NCBI GenBank assembly: GCA_000434615.1
Contig: FR880833.1
Span: 64,361-101,500 of the forward strand
Length of the DNA: 37,140 nucleotides
Source: Clostridium sp. CAG:510
Lineage (GTDB): Bacteria > Bacillota > Clostridia > Lachnospirales > Lachnospiraceae
Direction of reading: 5' to 3'
Part shown: positions 11,001-17,214 of the stretch, in pieces
Numbering within the stretch: the stretch's first letter is position 1
How the letters are laid out: each line of letters begins with the position of its first letter
The notes under the pieces: generated by a model
The model's input: only the letters and a program-made list of their open reading frames with translations
Told to the model about the DNA's origin: nothing
The model's database searches: none
Program-made: the position numbers and the translations under genes

Positions 11001-12951
11001 GAAAAACGGTGTGGATTATACCTTAAGCGGCCGTCATGCGGACGGAAGCACCGACACGTCTCTTTTGTGGGAAGGCGTGGATTATAAGGTTACTTATGAG
11101 AAAAATGAAAAAGCCGGAACGGCAACGGTTATTTTTACGGCATTAGATGGCGGTGTGTATACCGGCAGCGTGAAAAAGACCTTTAAGATTGTGAAGCCGG
11201 CGCTTTTCGTAAAAAATGCTTCCACGAAAAAAACGGAGCTGAATGAAAATCTGGAGATACTGGTGGCAAGCAAAAACAATGATTTCCATACGACACTGAG
11301 CGGAAGCAGCATGGGAGATATGGGCAGCTTCTGCTACGACGAAGAAGGGGTAAAGCCCGAAATTTATGTTCGCTACAAAGGTGTTCTGTTAAAAGAAGGT
11401 GTGGATTATAAACTTGGCATTACCGGTAATAAGACCGTCAGCACCTACGACAAGAACGGAAATCCTGCAAAATATGCAGTTATCACCATCACCGGCATGG
11501 GCAATTTTACCGGCACCCTGAAGGGCAGTGTAACGGATGCTCCGGGGCTTTCCTTTACGGTAACCCCGAGATGGCTGAGCCGCGGAGGAGATACTTACGG
11601 GGGGAGACCTGTATTTTGCAGCGTTCCCTCGGTTGTTTATAAAAAAGGTGCGAAAACGACCTACAAGCCGGTACCGTTTGTTGGATTTTTTGACGGCACG
11701 CTGCTCAAAGCGGGCAGGGATTATACCGTAACGTACATGGATAATACCAATGAGAATATTCCGGTGGATGAAGCGACGGGACTCCCTCAAAAGTCCGTTT
11801 TCCGGGATGTAAAAATCGAATTTAAGGGCAATTACCGGGGAGAGGCAGTATGCAGCTATGAAATTACGCCGTATGATTTCAGCAAAGTATTTGTTACCGT
11901 GGACCCGCAGATTTTTTCGCTGAGCGGAGATTCGGTTCCTACCAATGCTATTCATGTGAAAGCAAGCAAAGACAGCACGGAAGAGCTGGTGTACGGGGAG
12001 GATTATATTATACCCCAAAATGACGGCACAGGCTTTATAGGAACCGGTGTACTCTATTTGGTAGGTACGGGAAAATACAGCGGTTCACGCACGGTGAAGT
12101 ACAAGGTGGAAAAGATTGCACTCAATGCAGACAACCAAAACATTACGGTTTCCGTGGAAGGTAATACCGATGCCGGTTCGGACAGCAGTGATATGTATAT
12201 GGATAAAAAAGGTGCGGTTCCCAAAATCACCGTGGTTTACGGAGGTCACTGGAAATTAGAGGAAGGTGTGGATTATACGGTTTCCTACGCCAACAACAAA
12301 ACTGTCAGCACGGATAAGAAAACCGCAACCTACAAGATTACCGGCAAGCGTTATTTTTCCGGCACCATAAGCGGCAGCTACAAGGTAGTTCCGTATGATT
12401 TGCACAATTTGACTATGGATAGCGCTTTTCAATGGACATGGCAGCCTGTTGTGTACAGCCCCACAGCCAAGAGCTATCCGGTAAAGATGACAGTGAAGCA
12501 GAACGGTATTCTCTTAAAGGAAGGAAAGGACTACCGTATTGAATATTATAGAAACGGTAAGTATACAAAGGAGGCGCCCTATTTTACGGAAGAGGAGATA
12601 GTAAACGGGAACAGTTTCTTTATGTATAAACTGGTAGGAATGGGAGAATATACAGGAACATCGACTGATATAGGTACTGCTATCTTGCCGGTAGCTCTTA
12701 ATAAGATGAATGTGACCTTCGACAGTCCTCTGGATTACGGGACAACTTCAACGTGGGACATTTTATCGGAAGCAAAAATTACTTACAAGATAGGGAAAAA
12801 CACGTATACTATGGATAATCATGTGAAGAATGCATTAAACTTAGGGATACAGAATGTATCCGTAAACGGTCTGAACGGCAAGGCGGTATTGGTAAGAGGA
12901 AGCATGTCCAAGAGCTTTACCTTCAAGTACAAACCGAAGAGTGTAAAATAG
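8098..12951 (+). CDS. Giant secreted Ig-like repeat surface protein (paralogue of the preceding gene)
   Basis: This encodes 1617 residues from the ATG at 8098, preferred because AAGGAG sits 7 bases upstream; an in-frame GTG at 8080 has a weaker site. The N-terminus is a signal peptide (KKR basic stretch, hydrophobic AWLLVFLMV core, likely cut after ARA). An acidic, glycine-rich low-complexity linker of SGG(D/E)-type repeats follows, about residues 40-105. A beta-rich region then matches the 3330-5000 part of the previous gene, with a chitobiase-C-like YxxDGSDP segment near 9950-10130. Nine Ig-like modules with the GVDYxVxYxNN core run to the end (SVK stop). No cell-wall sorting signal, transmembrane anchor or catalytic motif is visible. 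The likely role is a surface or released adhesin or structural protein, but this is inference. It was probably produced by tandem duplication. Confidence 0.85.
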   Translation: MKKRVTGRILAWLLVFLMVCQTVTGEGLTITARAEESGWTEDISGGDVSGGEDVSDGDDVSGGEDTPTDGTVSGGDDTTGGSDVSVLGDVSGGEDVSDGDGKDSRSETYTAVVFGTEEELSGWENDKDESTAVLFQETELQDVLEQVKQYGKDSYVAVVAGEEAKDAETAAIPENVKKLVLDSAGGEVQLDKMEVENNETAVKINCALAASDKTFTMQWANQTGGEVYFAAGQEKLTKIISGDADGNSAGTLLVPDGATVTLPYITGFSHIRFQGGTLQLTGENETYHFENIRIEKRSKLELPAYREKYVPKFDAVESGNGTLKVAFADTSDMKFGSRILKYGGTAAKDNQNFIKYLSAELPYGVLDYEGVLRRIAIYDEDTLQYVFQDEDEPALIRSDNIFLWVPTTFEHYVSNGDIVASDSSTVCRNSGASVEVAATGTSYYKVTVGIHKTFSPTELYLWYNAKGESFLIGKLKVDKAIEGVQVVEVYGWEPVTYANGMPGETDLSPDGIFPRTVKARLSNGREVELDTWYSYGETQEFDAFPKETTTYKLKGTIGSAYAFAEGVSKEIFYQVTVEGQPHAMRQTEGLSEGAHTRSEYEENPRLVFESAVGEATSWCFTSDGSDPKTSETRENTSTKEFIYKLCNGKNDHLVLRFYIMGDEKHPESPEYRYEFSVCYEGYNITVEEIPAQNYTGAQIKPVVKAYDGDKLLTVNKDYTLTYKNNINAASADSENPPMVILKGKGIYSDTIEIPFTIKPGKFTEITGKSVLPLTEVDGRLTADLRDVGLVVKDGKKVLKEGRDYELIYTLLMEGDVGYRPPSTRVTCEDNTWGNISIKGLGNYGTRENFYFVLSTQTDLSKAKITFAQKKMPYMGVCENDNLNPVTVTLNGKVIDPKYYDVTYENNQKPGTASVTVTAKKEVDGSPNSYVGELSATYPIVRAKLSEAVFDNKGKIADKEYEPGKPVTLKNGVDYTLSGRHADGSTDTSLLWEGVDYKVTYEKNEKAGTATVIFTALDGGVYTGSVKKTFKIVKPALFVKNASTKKTELNENLEILVASKNNDFHTTLSGSSMGDMGSFCYDEEGVKPEIYVRYKGVLLKEGVDYKLGITGNKTVSTYDKNGNPAKYAVITITGMGNFTGTLKGSVTDAPGLSFTVTPRWLSRGGDTYGGRPVFCSVPSVVYKKGAKTTYKPVPFVGFFDGTLLKAGRDYTVTYMDNTNENIPVDEATGLPQKSVFRDVKIEFKGNYRGEAVCSYEITPYDFSKVFVTVDPQIFSLSGDSVPTNAIHVKASKDSTEELVYGEDYIIPQNDGTGFIGTGVLYLVGTGKYSGSRTVKYKVEKIALNADNQNITVSVEGNTDAGSDSSDMYMDKKGAVPKITVVYGGHWKLEEGVDYTVSYANNKTVSTDKKTATYKITGKRYFSGTISGSYKVVPYDLHNLTMDSAFQWTWQPVVYSPTAKSYPVKMTVKQNGILLKEGKDYRIEYYRNGKYTKEAPYFTEEEIVNGNSFFMYKLVGMGEYTGTSTDIGTAILPVALNKMNVTFDSPLDYGTTSTWDILSEAKITYKIGKNTYTMDNHVKNALNLGIQNVSVNGLNGKAVLVRGSMSKSFTFKYKPKSVK

Positions 12952-13045
12952 TCCGGAAAATAAAATCATTCATGCCGAAAAATGCAAAGTGTCCGGTTTC
13001 CAAAGGGCTCCTTGCATGCTACAATAAAGGCGTGGGACAGAAAAG

Positions 13046-13070
13046 GGAATGTCTTCTGACATTCCTTTTT
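13046..13070 (+). terminator. Rho-independent terminator after second giant gene
   Basis: A perfect 8-bp stem, GGAATGTC with loop TTCT and GACATTCC, is followed by five T residues. It is about 95 bases downstream of the stop at 12951 and separates the surface-protein locus from the small Cys-rich gene at 13121. Confidence 0.85.
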
Positions 13071-13120
13071 CATTTACGGGAAAGAAATGTCCGGCATGGA
13101 CAGAGCGGAGGGAGAATTAC

Positions 13121-13372
13121 ATGGAACAGAAGCGGATTTGCAAGCGATGCTTACTGCGGGAATACGACGAAACGGACTATAAGGAAAAAATAGAGCGGGT
13201 ACTCAAGCTGATGAATGAAAAGGAAAAGGTGCCGGGAGAACTATATGAAAAGCGTCTGCAGGTGTGCGGACAGTGCGAAAAATTAGTGCAGGGCACCTGC
13301 TTAAGCTGCGGCTGTTATGTGGAGCTGCGGGCGGCTGCCCGGACGGGAAGCTGTCCCTGTCAGTACTGGTAA
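13121..13372 (+). CDS. Small cysteine-rich protein, DUF6171-like
   Basis: This encodes 83 residues from the ATG at 13121, chosen because GGAGGGA lies about 6 bases upstream. The longer frame from 13049 would start inside the preceding terminator. The protein has a CxxC pair near the N-terminus (CKRC), a charged helical middle (KIERVLKLMNEKEKV), then CxxC (CGQC), a CLSCGC cluster and a final CPCQYW. This spacing suggests one or two zinc-binding sites. It resembles the DUF6171 family of short Clostridia proteins, from memory of the pattern. Function is unknown. It stands alone between a terminator and a non-coding stretch. Confidence 0.75.
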   Translation: MEQKRICKRCLLREYDETDYKEKIERVLKLMNEKEKVPGELYEKRLQVCGQCEKLVQGTCLSCGCYVELRAAARTGSCPCQYW

Positions 13373-13617
13373 GTCGTTGTCCGATTGGAGCATGTGCGAC
13401 GAAACGGAGCAGACAGAAGGAAATTGAGGAGTTATACTGTCTAACGGTTAGCAAAAGCTAACGGAAAGGAATGGAAATGAGGATATTTTGACTCTGCGTA
13501 TTTCCATTGCCCGGGCAATTCTTAAGAATGCGCCCACAAGGAACTGATTTCCGTGGAAGGCCGTTACCGCGAATTCATTCAGATCAGGGAAAAAGCCGTA
13601 GGATGGAAAATATAAGG

Positions 13618-13623
13618 TATAAT
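13618..13623 (+). promoter_or_regulatory. Candidate -10 box for the arabinofuranosidase gene
   Basis: TATAAT matches consensus, but no recognisable -35 sits 16-18 bases upstream, as can happen in activator-dependent promoters. It is flanked by GTATA and TATAC arms (13617-13631), an imperfect operator-like symmetry. Confidence 0.35.
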
Positions 13624-13646
13624 ATCTATACTTTGTCCATTGACGG

Positions 13647-13686
13647 AAAGCTGCCCGGATGATACCTTAAAGATAGCGGCAGCTTT
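13647..13686 (+). promoter_or_regulatory. Leader hairpin before the GH51 gene
   Basis: AAAGCTGCC (13647-13655) and GGCAGCTTT (13678-13686) are perfect 9-base inverted arms separated by 22 bases. They lie between the candidate -10 box and the ribosome binding site. There is no T tract, so it is not a simple terminator; it may be a leader structure or operator. Confidence 0.4.
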
Positions 13687-13729
13687 ATACAGGCTGTACC
13701 GGGTATGATAAAGAACAGGAGGGCATGAC

Positions 13730-15238
13730 ATGTATCGGTTATATACAAACCCCAAAGAAAAATCAGGGCATATCCATAAGGAGCTTCAGGGGCATTTTTC
13801 GGAGCATCTGGGAAGGTGCATTTATGAAGGCATTTATGTGGGAGAAAATTCCCCCATCCCCAATGAAAACGGCATGCGGAAGGATGTTGTAAAGGCGCTG
13901 CGGGAAATGGGCATTCCGGTGCTTCGGTGGCCGGGCGGCTGCTTTGCCGATGAATACCACTGGATGGACGGCGTTGGTCCCAAAGACGGAAGAAAGAAAA
14001 TGATAAACACCCACTGGGGCGGCGTGGTCGAGGATAACAGCTTCGGAACGGACGAATATATGGAGCTTTGCAGGCAGCTTGGCTGCAAGACCTACATCAA
14101 CGGCAATCTCGGCAGCGGCACTGTACGGGAAATGAGCGAATGGGTGGAATATATGACGCTGGACGGCGTTTCCCCCATGGCGGATTTAAGAAAGAAGAAC
14201 GGACATGAGGAGCCTTACCGGGTGGATTATTTTGGTGTGGGCAATGAAAGCTGGGGCTGCGGCGGCAACATGAACCCGGAGTTTTACGGCAATCTCTACA
14301 GACAGTACCAGACCTATGTGCGCAATTACCATCCCGACCGCCCCATTCAGAAAATTGCCTGCGGACCGGGCACGGACGATTACAACTGGACGGAAGAAGT
14401 GTTAAAAACCACGCACAGGGGTAATCCGTCGGCGCATGGCTTTATGGACGGGCTTTCCCTGCATTATTACACGGTGCCCCGCGACTGGGAGCACAAGGGC
14501 AGCGCCACGGACTTTGACGAAAAAGAATGGTATCTTACCTTAAAGAAAACCCTTTATATGGAAGAACTCTTAAACAGACATTCGGCAATCATGGATAAAT
14601 ATGACCCGGAGAAAAAGATTGGACTGATTGTGGATGAATGGGGCACCTGGTACGACTGTGAGCCGGGCACCAATCCCGGATTTTTATACCAGCAGAACAC
14701 CATGCGGGATGCACTGGTGGCAGGCATTAACTTAAACCTTTTCAACAAGCACTGTGACAGGGTAAAAATGGCAAACATTGCGCAGCTTGTGAATGTACTG
14801 CAGGCAGTTATCCTGACGGAAGGGGAAAAGATGCTTCTTACTCCGACCTATCATGTGTTCAAAATGTACCGCTGTCATCAGGATGCCGAGCTTCTGCACA
14901 GCAGTCTGGAAACGGAGCTTATCGGTGCGGAGGAAGAAAACAGGGTGCCGAACTTAAACGAGTCCGTATCCCTGGGAACGGACGGAAAAATTCACATTAC
15001 CCTGAATAATCTGTCCGTAAACGAGGATTATGAAATAGAGGCGGTATTTGCGGAAACGGTACTAAAGGCGGTGGAAGGAGAAATTCTTACGGGAAATTTT
15101 GCCGCACACAATACCTTTGCAAATCCGGATGCCGTGCATACGGAGAGCTTTTCGGGAGCAAACATACGGGACAATAAAATAAAATTTACCGTACCGGCAT
15201 GCAGCGTGCTGCATCTTGCCGTGAGTGTGGCGGAGTAA
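13730..15238 (+). CDS. abfA: GH51 alpha-L-arabinofuranosidase
   Basis: The enzyme removes terminal alpha-L-arabinofuranosyl residues from arabinoxylan or arabinan oligosaccharides. The 502-residue length is normal for GH51. Signature segments are visible: PVLRWPGGCFAD near residues 64-75, VGNES with the expected acid/base Glu173, and VDEWGTWY with the expected nucleophile Glu303. No signal peptide is present, so it should act in the cytoplasm on imported oligosaccharides, as is usual for the family. An AGGAGG site lies a few bases upstream of the ATG. No transporter or other glycosidase is nearby; the only close partner is the aminotransferase-fold gene 2 bases downstream, probably co-transcribed and translationally coupled. 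Family assignment is confident; the exact substrate cannot be read from sequence. Confidence 0.93.
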   Translation: MYRLYTNPKEKSGHIHKELQGHFSEHLGRCIYEGIYVGENSPIPNENGMRKDVVKALREMGIPVLRWPGGCFADEYHWMDGVGPKDGRKKMINTHWGGVVEDNSFGTDEYMELCRQLGCKTYINGNLGSGTVREMSEWVEYMTLDGVSPMADLRKKNGHEEPYRVDYFGVGNESWGCGGNMNPEFYGNLYRQYQTYVRNYHPDRPIQKIACGPGTDDYNWTEEVLKTTHRGNPSAHGFMDGLSLHYYTVPRDWEHKGSATDFDEKEWYLTLKKTLYMEELLNRHSAIMDKYDPEKKIGLIVDEWGTWYDCEPGTNPGFLYQQNTMRDALVAGINLNLFNKHCDRVKMANIAQLVNVLQAVILTEGEKMLLTPTYHVFKMYRCHQDAELLHSSLETELIGAEEENRVPNLNESVSLGTDGKIHITLNNLSVNEDYEIEAVFAETVLKAVEGEILTGNFAAHNTFANPDAVHTESFSGANIRDNKIKFTVPACSVLHLAVSVAE

Positions 15239-15240
15239 AC

Positions 15241-16425
15241 ATGGACAATACATTTGATTTTGATACCCTGCATGACAGGAGAGGAACCGGTTCCTTAAAA
15301 TGGGATGTGGAGGAAAAAGAGCTCCCCATGTGGGTGGCGGATATGGATTTTAAGACTGCACCCGAGATAACGGAGAGTCTTGTGAAAAAAGCATCCGAAG
15401 GGATTTTCGGCTATTCGGTGGTGCCGGGAGAATGGCAGGAAGCCATTCAAAACCGTTGGGCGAAGTACGGACTTGCCATTGAAAAAGAGTGGCTGATCTT
15501 CTGTACCGGCGTCATTCCGGCGGTTACCTGTGCCGTAAAGCGGATGACCAATGTGGGAGACAATGTGGTGGTGCAGACGCCCGTTTACGGTGTGTTCTTT
15601 AACTCCATTGAAAACCAGGGCAGGCATGCACTGGAAAATCCCCTGATTTACGACGGCCTGCGCTACTCGGTTGATTTTGCGGATCTGGAGAAAAAGCTTT
15701 CCCATCCGCTGACTACACTGATGATTTTATGCAATCCCCAGAATCCGGCGGGCATTGTCTGGAGTAAGGAAGAACTGGCGCGCATCGGGGAGCTTTGTAA
15801 AAAATACCATGTGACGGTGCTTTCCGATGAAATCCATTGTGAACTGACCGTGCCGGGTGTTACCTATACTCCCTTTGCATCGGTTTCGGAGGTCTGCAAA
15901 AATAACAGCATCACCTGCATTTCCGCCAGCAAAACCTTCAATCTGGCAGGACTGCAGTCGGCGGCTGTGATTATCCCCGATGAAAGAATCCGGCAGATTA
16001 TGAACAGAGGACTCAATTCGGATGAGGTAGCGGAGCCAAACGTGTTTGCCATGGCGGGAACCATTGCCGCCTACACCAAAGGAGATGCCTGGCTTACCGC
16101 ACTCAGGGAGTATTTATTTAAGAACCGAAAGATTGTGGAGGAATTCTTAAAAAAAGAGCTGCCGCAGCTTGTAATGACACCGCAGGAGGCAACGTATCTG
16201 TTGTGGATTTATGTGGGAAATGTGGCAGAGGACTCCGGAAAGCTCTGCGATTTTATCCGGAAGGAAACCGGACTTTATATGTCCAAAGGAGAAGGCTTTC
16301 GGGGAAACGGGCGCCTTTTTGTCCGCCTGAACATTGCCTGCCCGAAGGAGCGTCTGCTTGACGGACTCGCCCGTTTAAAGAAGGGTGTGGAATTATATTT
16401 ACAGCAGTCTGGCAACCGCCAGTAA
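15241..16425 (+). CDS. patB: PatB/MalY-type PLP-dependent C-S lyase (cystathionine beta-lyase family)
   Basis: This encodes 394 residues from the ATG at 15241, 2 bases after the upstream stop with GGCGGAG in the end of that gene; the open frame before it has no better start. It is a fold-type I PLP enzyme. The N-terminal DRRGTGSLKWD and LPMWVADMDF segments typify the PatB/MalY branch. CNPQNPAG and LSDEIHCEL are cofactor-binding motifs, and SASKTFNLAG carries the PLP-binding Lys231. A C-terminal RLNIACP arginine binds the carboxylate. Family members cleave cystathionine or cysteine conjugates to ammonia, pyruvate and a thiol. Its link with an arabinofuranosidase is not metabolically obvious. 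The last 27 bases overlap the convergent ytaF gene. Confidence 0.88.
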   Translation: MDNTFDFDTLHDRRGTGSLKWDVEEKELPMWVADMDFKTAPEITESLVKKASEGIFGYSVVPGEWQEAIQNRWAKYGLAIEKEWLIFCTGVIPAVTCAVKRMTNVGDNVVVQTPVYGVFFNSIENQGRHALENPLIYDGLRYSVDFADLEKKLSHPLTTLMILCNPQNPAGIVWSKEELARIGELCKKYHVTVLSDEIHCELTVPGVTYTPFASVSEVCKNNSITCISASKTFNLAGLQSAAVIIPDERIRQIMNRGLNSDEVAEPNVFAMAGTIAAYTKGDAWLTALREYLFKNRKIVEEFLKKELPQLVMTPQEATYLLWIYVGNVAEDSGKLCDFIRKETGLYMSKGEGFRGNGRLFVRLNIACPKERLLDGLARLKKGVELYLQQSGNRQ

Positions 16426-16953
16426 TATTAAAAGCAGCCCGCCGATAATTCCCGGTTTTATGGGAAGACGGCCGGCTGCTTTGTTGCCGATATGGCTTCC
16501 CGCAAGGACCATGAGCGCTCCGAAAATCAGGGAGAACAGAAAGACCGCAGCGGTATGCGTACCGGCGGAGAGAGAGGCTCCGAACCCGGCGGCGCAGCCG
16601 TCTAAGGAGAGGGCGGCGGACAGGGACAGAGCTTCCTTGGCAGAGATACTGTGGGAGTTGTCTTTATCGGCATTGGCAGGCGTAGAAGATTCGAAAAGCT
16701 TAAGCACACCCAAAAGGAACAAAATGCCGAAACTTAAAAGGGTAGTAAAGCCGGGAGGAATAAAATCCTTCACGAAAGAGCCGGCCAGCATGGAGAGGCC
16801 GGTAATCAGGCTGCCGGTAACAGAGATAATCCCCACGGAAGAGAGGGGGATTTTTATTTTGGAGGTTCCGTAGGAAAAGGCGGCAATGAAGGAATCGACG
16901 GAAAGGGCCAGAGAAATCGCAGCGGCTTCCAGACAGATACGAAGAACGGACAA
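16399..16953 (-). CDS. ytaF: Sporulation membrane protein YtaF / MntP-related
   Basis: This encodes 184 residues with about six hydrophobic segments. Two internal-repeat motifs carry membrane-embedded acids: LALSVDSFIAAFSYG (Asp20) and AALSLDGCAAGFGAS (Asp118). This is the pattern of the MntP manganese exporter superfamily; the SxDSFxAAFxYG form matches YtaF, conserved in spore formers. The start is a TTG at 16953 with AAGGA 9 bases upstream; no in-frame ATG is better, and the ATG at 16963 is out of frame. Residues about 88-104 form a polar loop between the two halves. The gene has its own -10/-35 just upstream, and its 3' end overlaps patB tail to tail. The transported ion, if any, is unknown. 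Confidence 0.85.
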   Translation of the reverse strand: MSVLRICLEAAAISLALSVDSFIAAFSYGTSKIKIPLSSVGIISVTGSLITGLSMLAGSFVKDFIPPGFTTLLSFGILFLLGVLKLFESSTPANADKDNSHSISAKEALSLSAALSLDGCAAGFGASLSAGTHTAAVFLFSLIFGALMVLAGSHIGNKAAGRLPIKPGIIGGLLLILLAVARLL

Positions 16954-16982
16954 GATACCGCATCCTTTTAGTGATTTACTGT

Positions 16983-17010
16983 ATTATATGTGGGGAAAAA
17001 AGAATGTTGA
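16983..17010 (-). promoter_or_regulatory. Promoter of ytaF
   Basis: On the minus strand a perfect TATAAT (plus-strand ATTATA at 16983-16988) is preceded at 16 bases by TCAACA (17005-17010), four of six to the -35 consensus. It lies about 30 bases upstream of the TTG start. Confidence 0.6.
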
Positions 17011-17030
17011 GCTCGACATTTTTAAAATCA

Positions 17031-17062
17031 AAATGACCACAGGGGGGAGCCTGCGGTCATTT
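17031..17062 (-). terminator. Terminator of the cNMP-binding-protein gene
   Basis: Arms 17031-17043 and 17050-17062 pair over 13 bases around a 6-base loop. On the minus-strand RNA the single mismatch becomes a G-U pair, and a TTTTGATTTT tract follows, so it is oriented to stop leftward transcription from the gene ending at 17215. It sits just before the ytaF promoter. Confidence 0.7.
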
Positions 17063-17096
17063 CGATTGTGTAAAAGGGGAATTCTTCCGGAATTTT

Positions 17097-17125
17097 GCTA
17101 ATTAGCAGTTTCAATCACTTGAAAC
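17097..17125. promoter_or_regulatory. Two adjacent palindromes in AT-rich intergenic DNA
   Basis: GCTAATTAGC (17097-17106) is a perfect palindrome. It is directly followed by GTTTCAA-TCAC-TTGAAAC (17108-17125), an inverted repeat with 7-base arms. They lie in the 3' non-coding region between the cNMP-domain gene and its terminator. They are possible protein-binding sites; the target is unknown. Confidence 0.4.
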
Positions 17126-17214
17126 AAGTTAATCATAATACAAAAATCTTGCTTTGTCTACCCCCTTTTTAGAACGTTTTTTGTATTTTTTTTAACACAA
17201 TCTTTACACCGGAT

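Larger units (their letters stand above)
13373..13729 (+). other. 357-base gene-free stretch with possible coding relic, -10 box and hairpin
   Basis: No intact gene was found. In one frame 13481-13615 reads as protein-like segments broken by a TAA at 13523 (ending HCPGNS, then ECAHKELISVEGRYREFIQI, then GWKI stop), and the same frame later gives DDTLKIAAALYRLYRV. This may be a decayed gene or chance. A hairpin GTTAGC-AAAA-GCTAAC is at 13447-13462. The right part serves as leader of the arabinofuranosidase gene. Confidence 0.4.

Noticed and set aside
12997..13025. TTTCCA, 17 bases, TACAAT as a promoter
   Set aside because: A transcript from it would meet the strong terminator at 13046-13070 almost at once, so it is unlikely to drive the Cys-rich gene unless it makes a very short RNA.
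12972..13193. 73-codon plus-strand frame
   Set aside because: It runs through the terminator hairpin at 13046-13070 and overlaps the better-supported Cys-rich gene in another frame.
17108..17125. GTTTCAATCACTTGAAAC, resembling part of a CRISPR repeat
   Set aside because: It occurs once only, with no spaced copies and no cas genes nearby.
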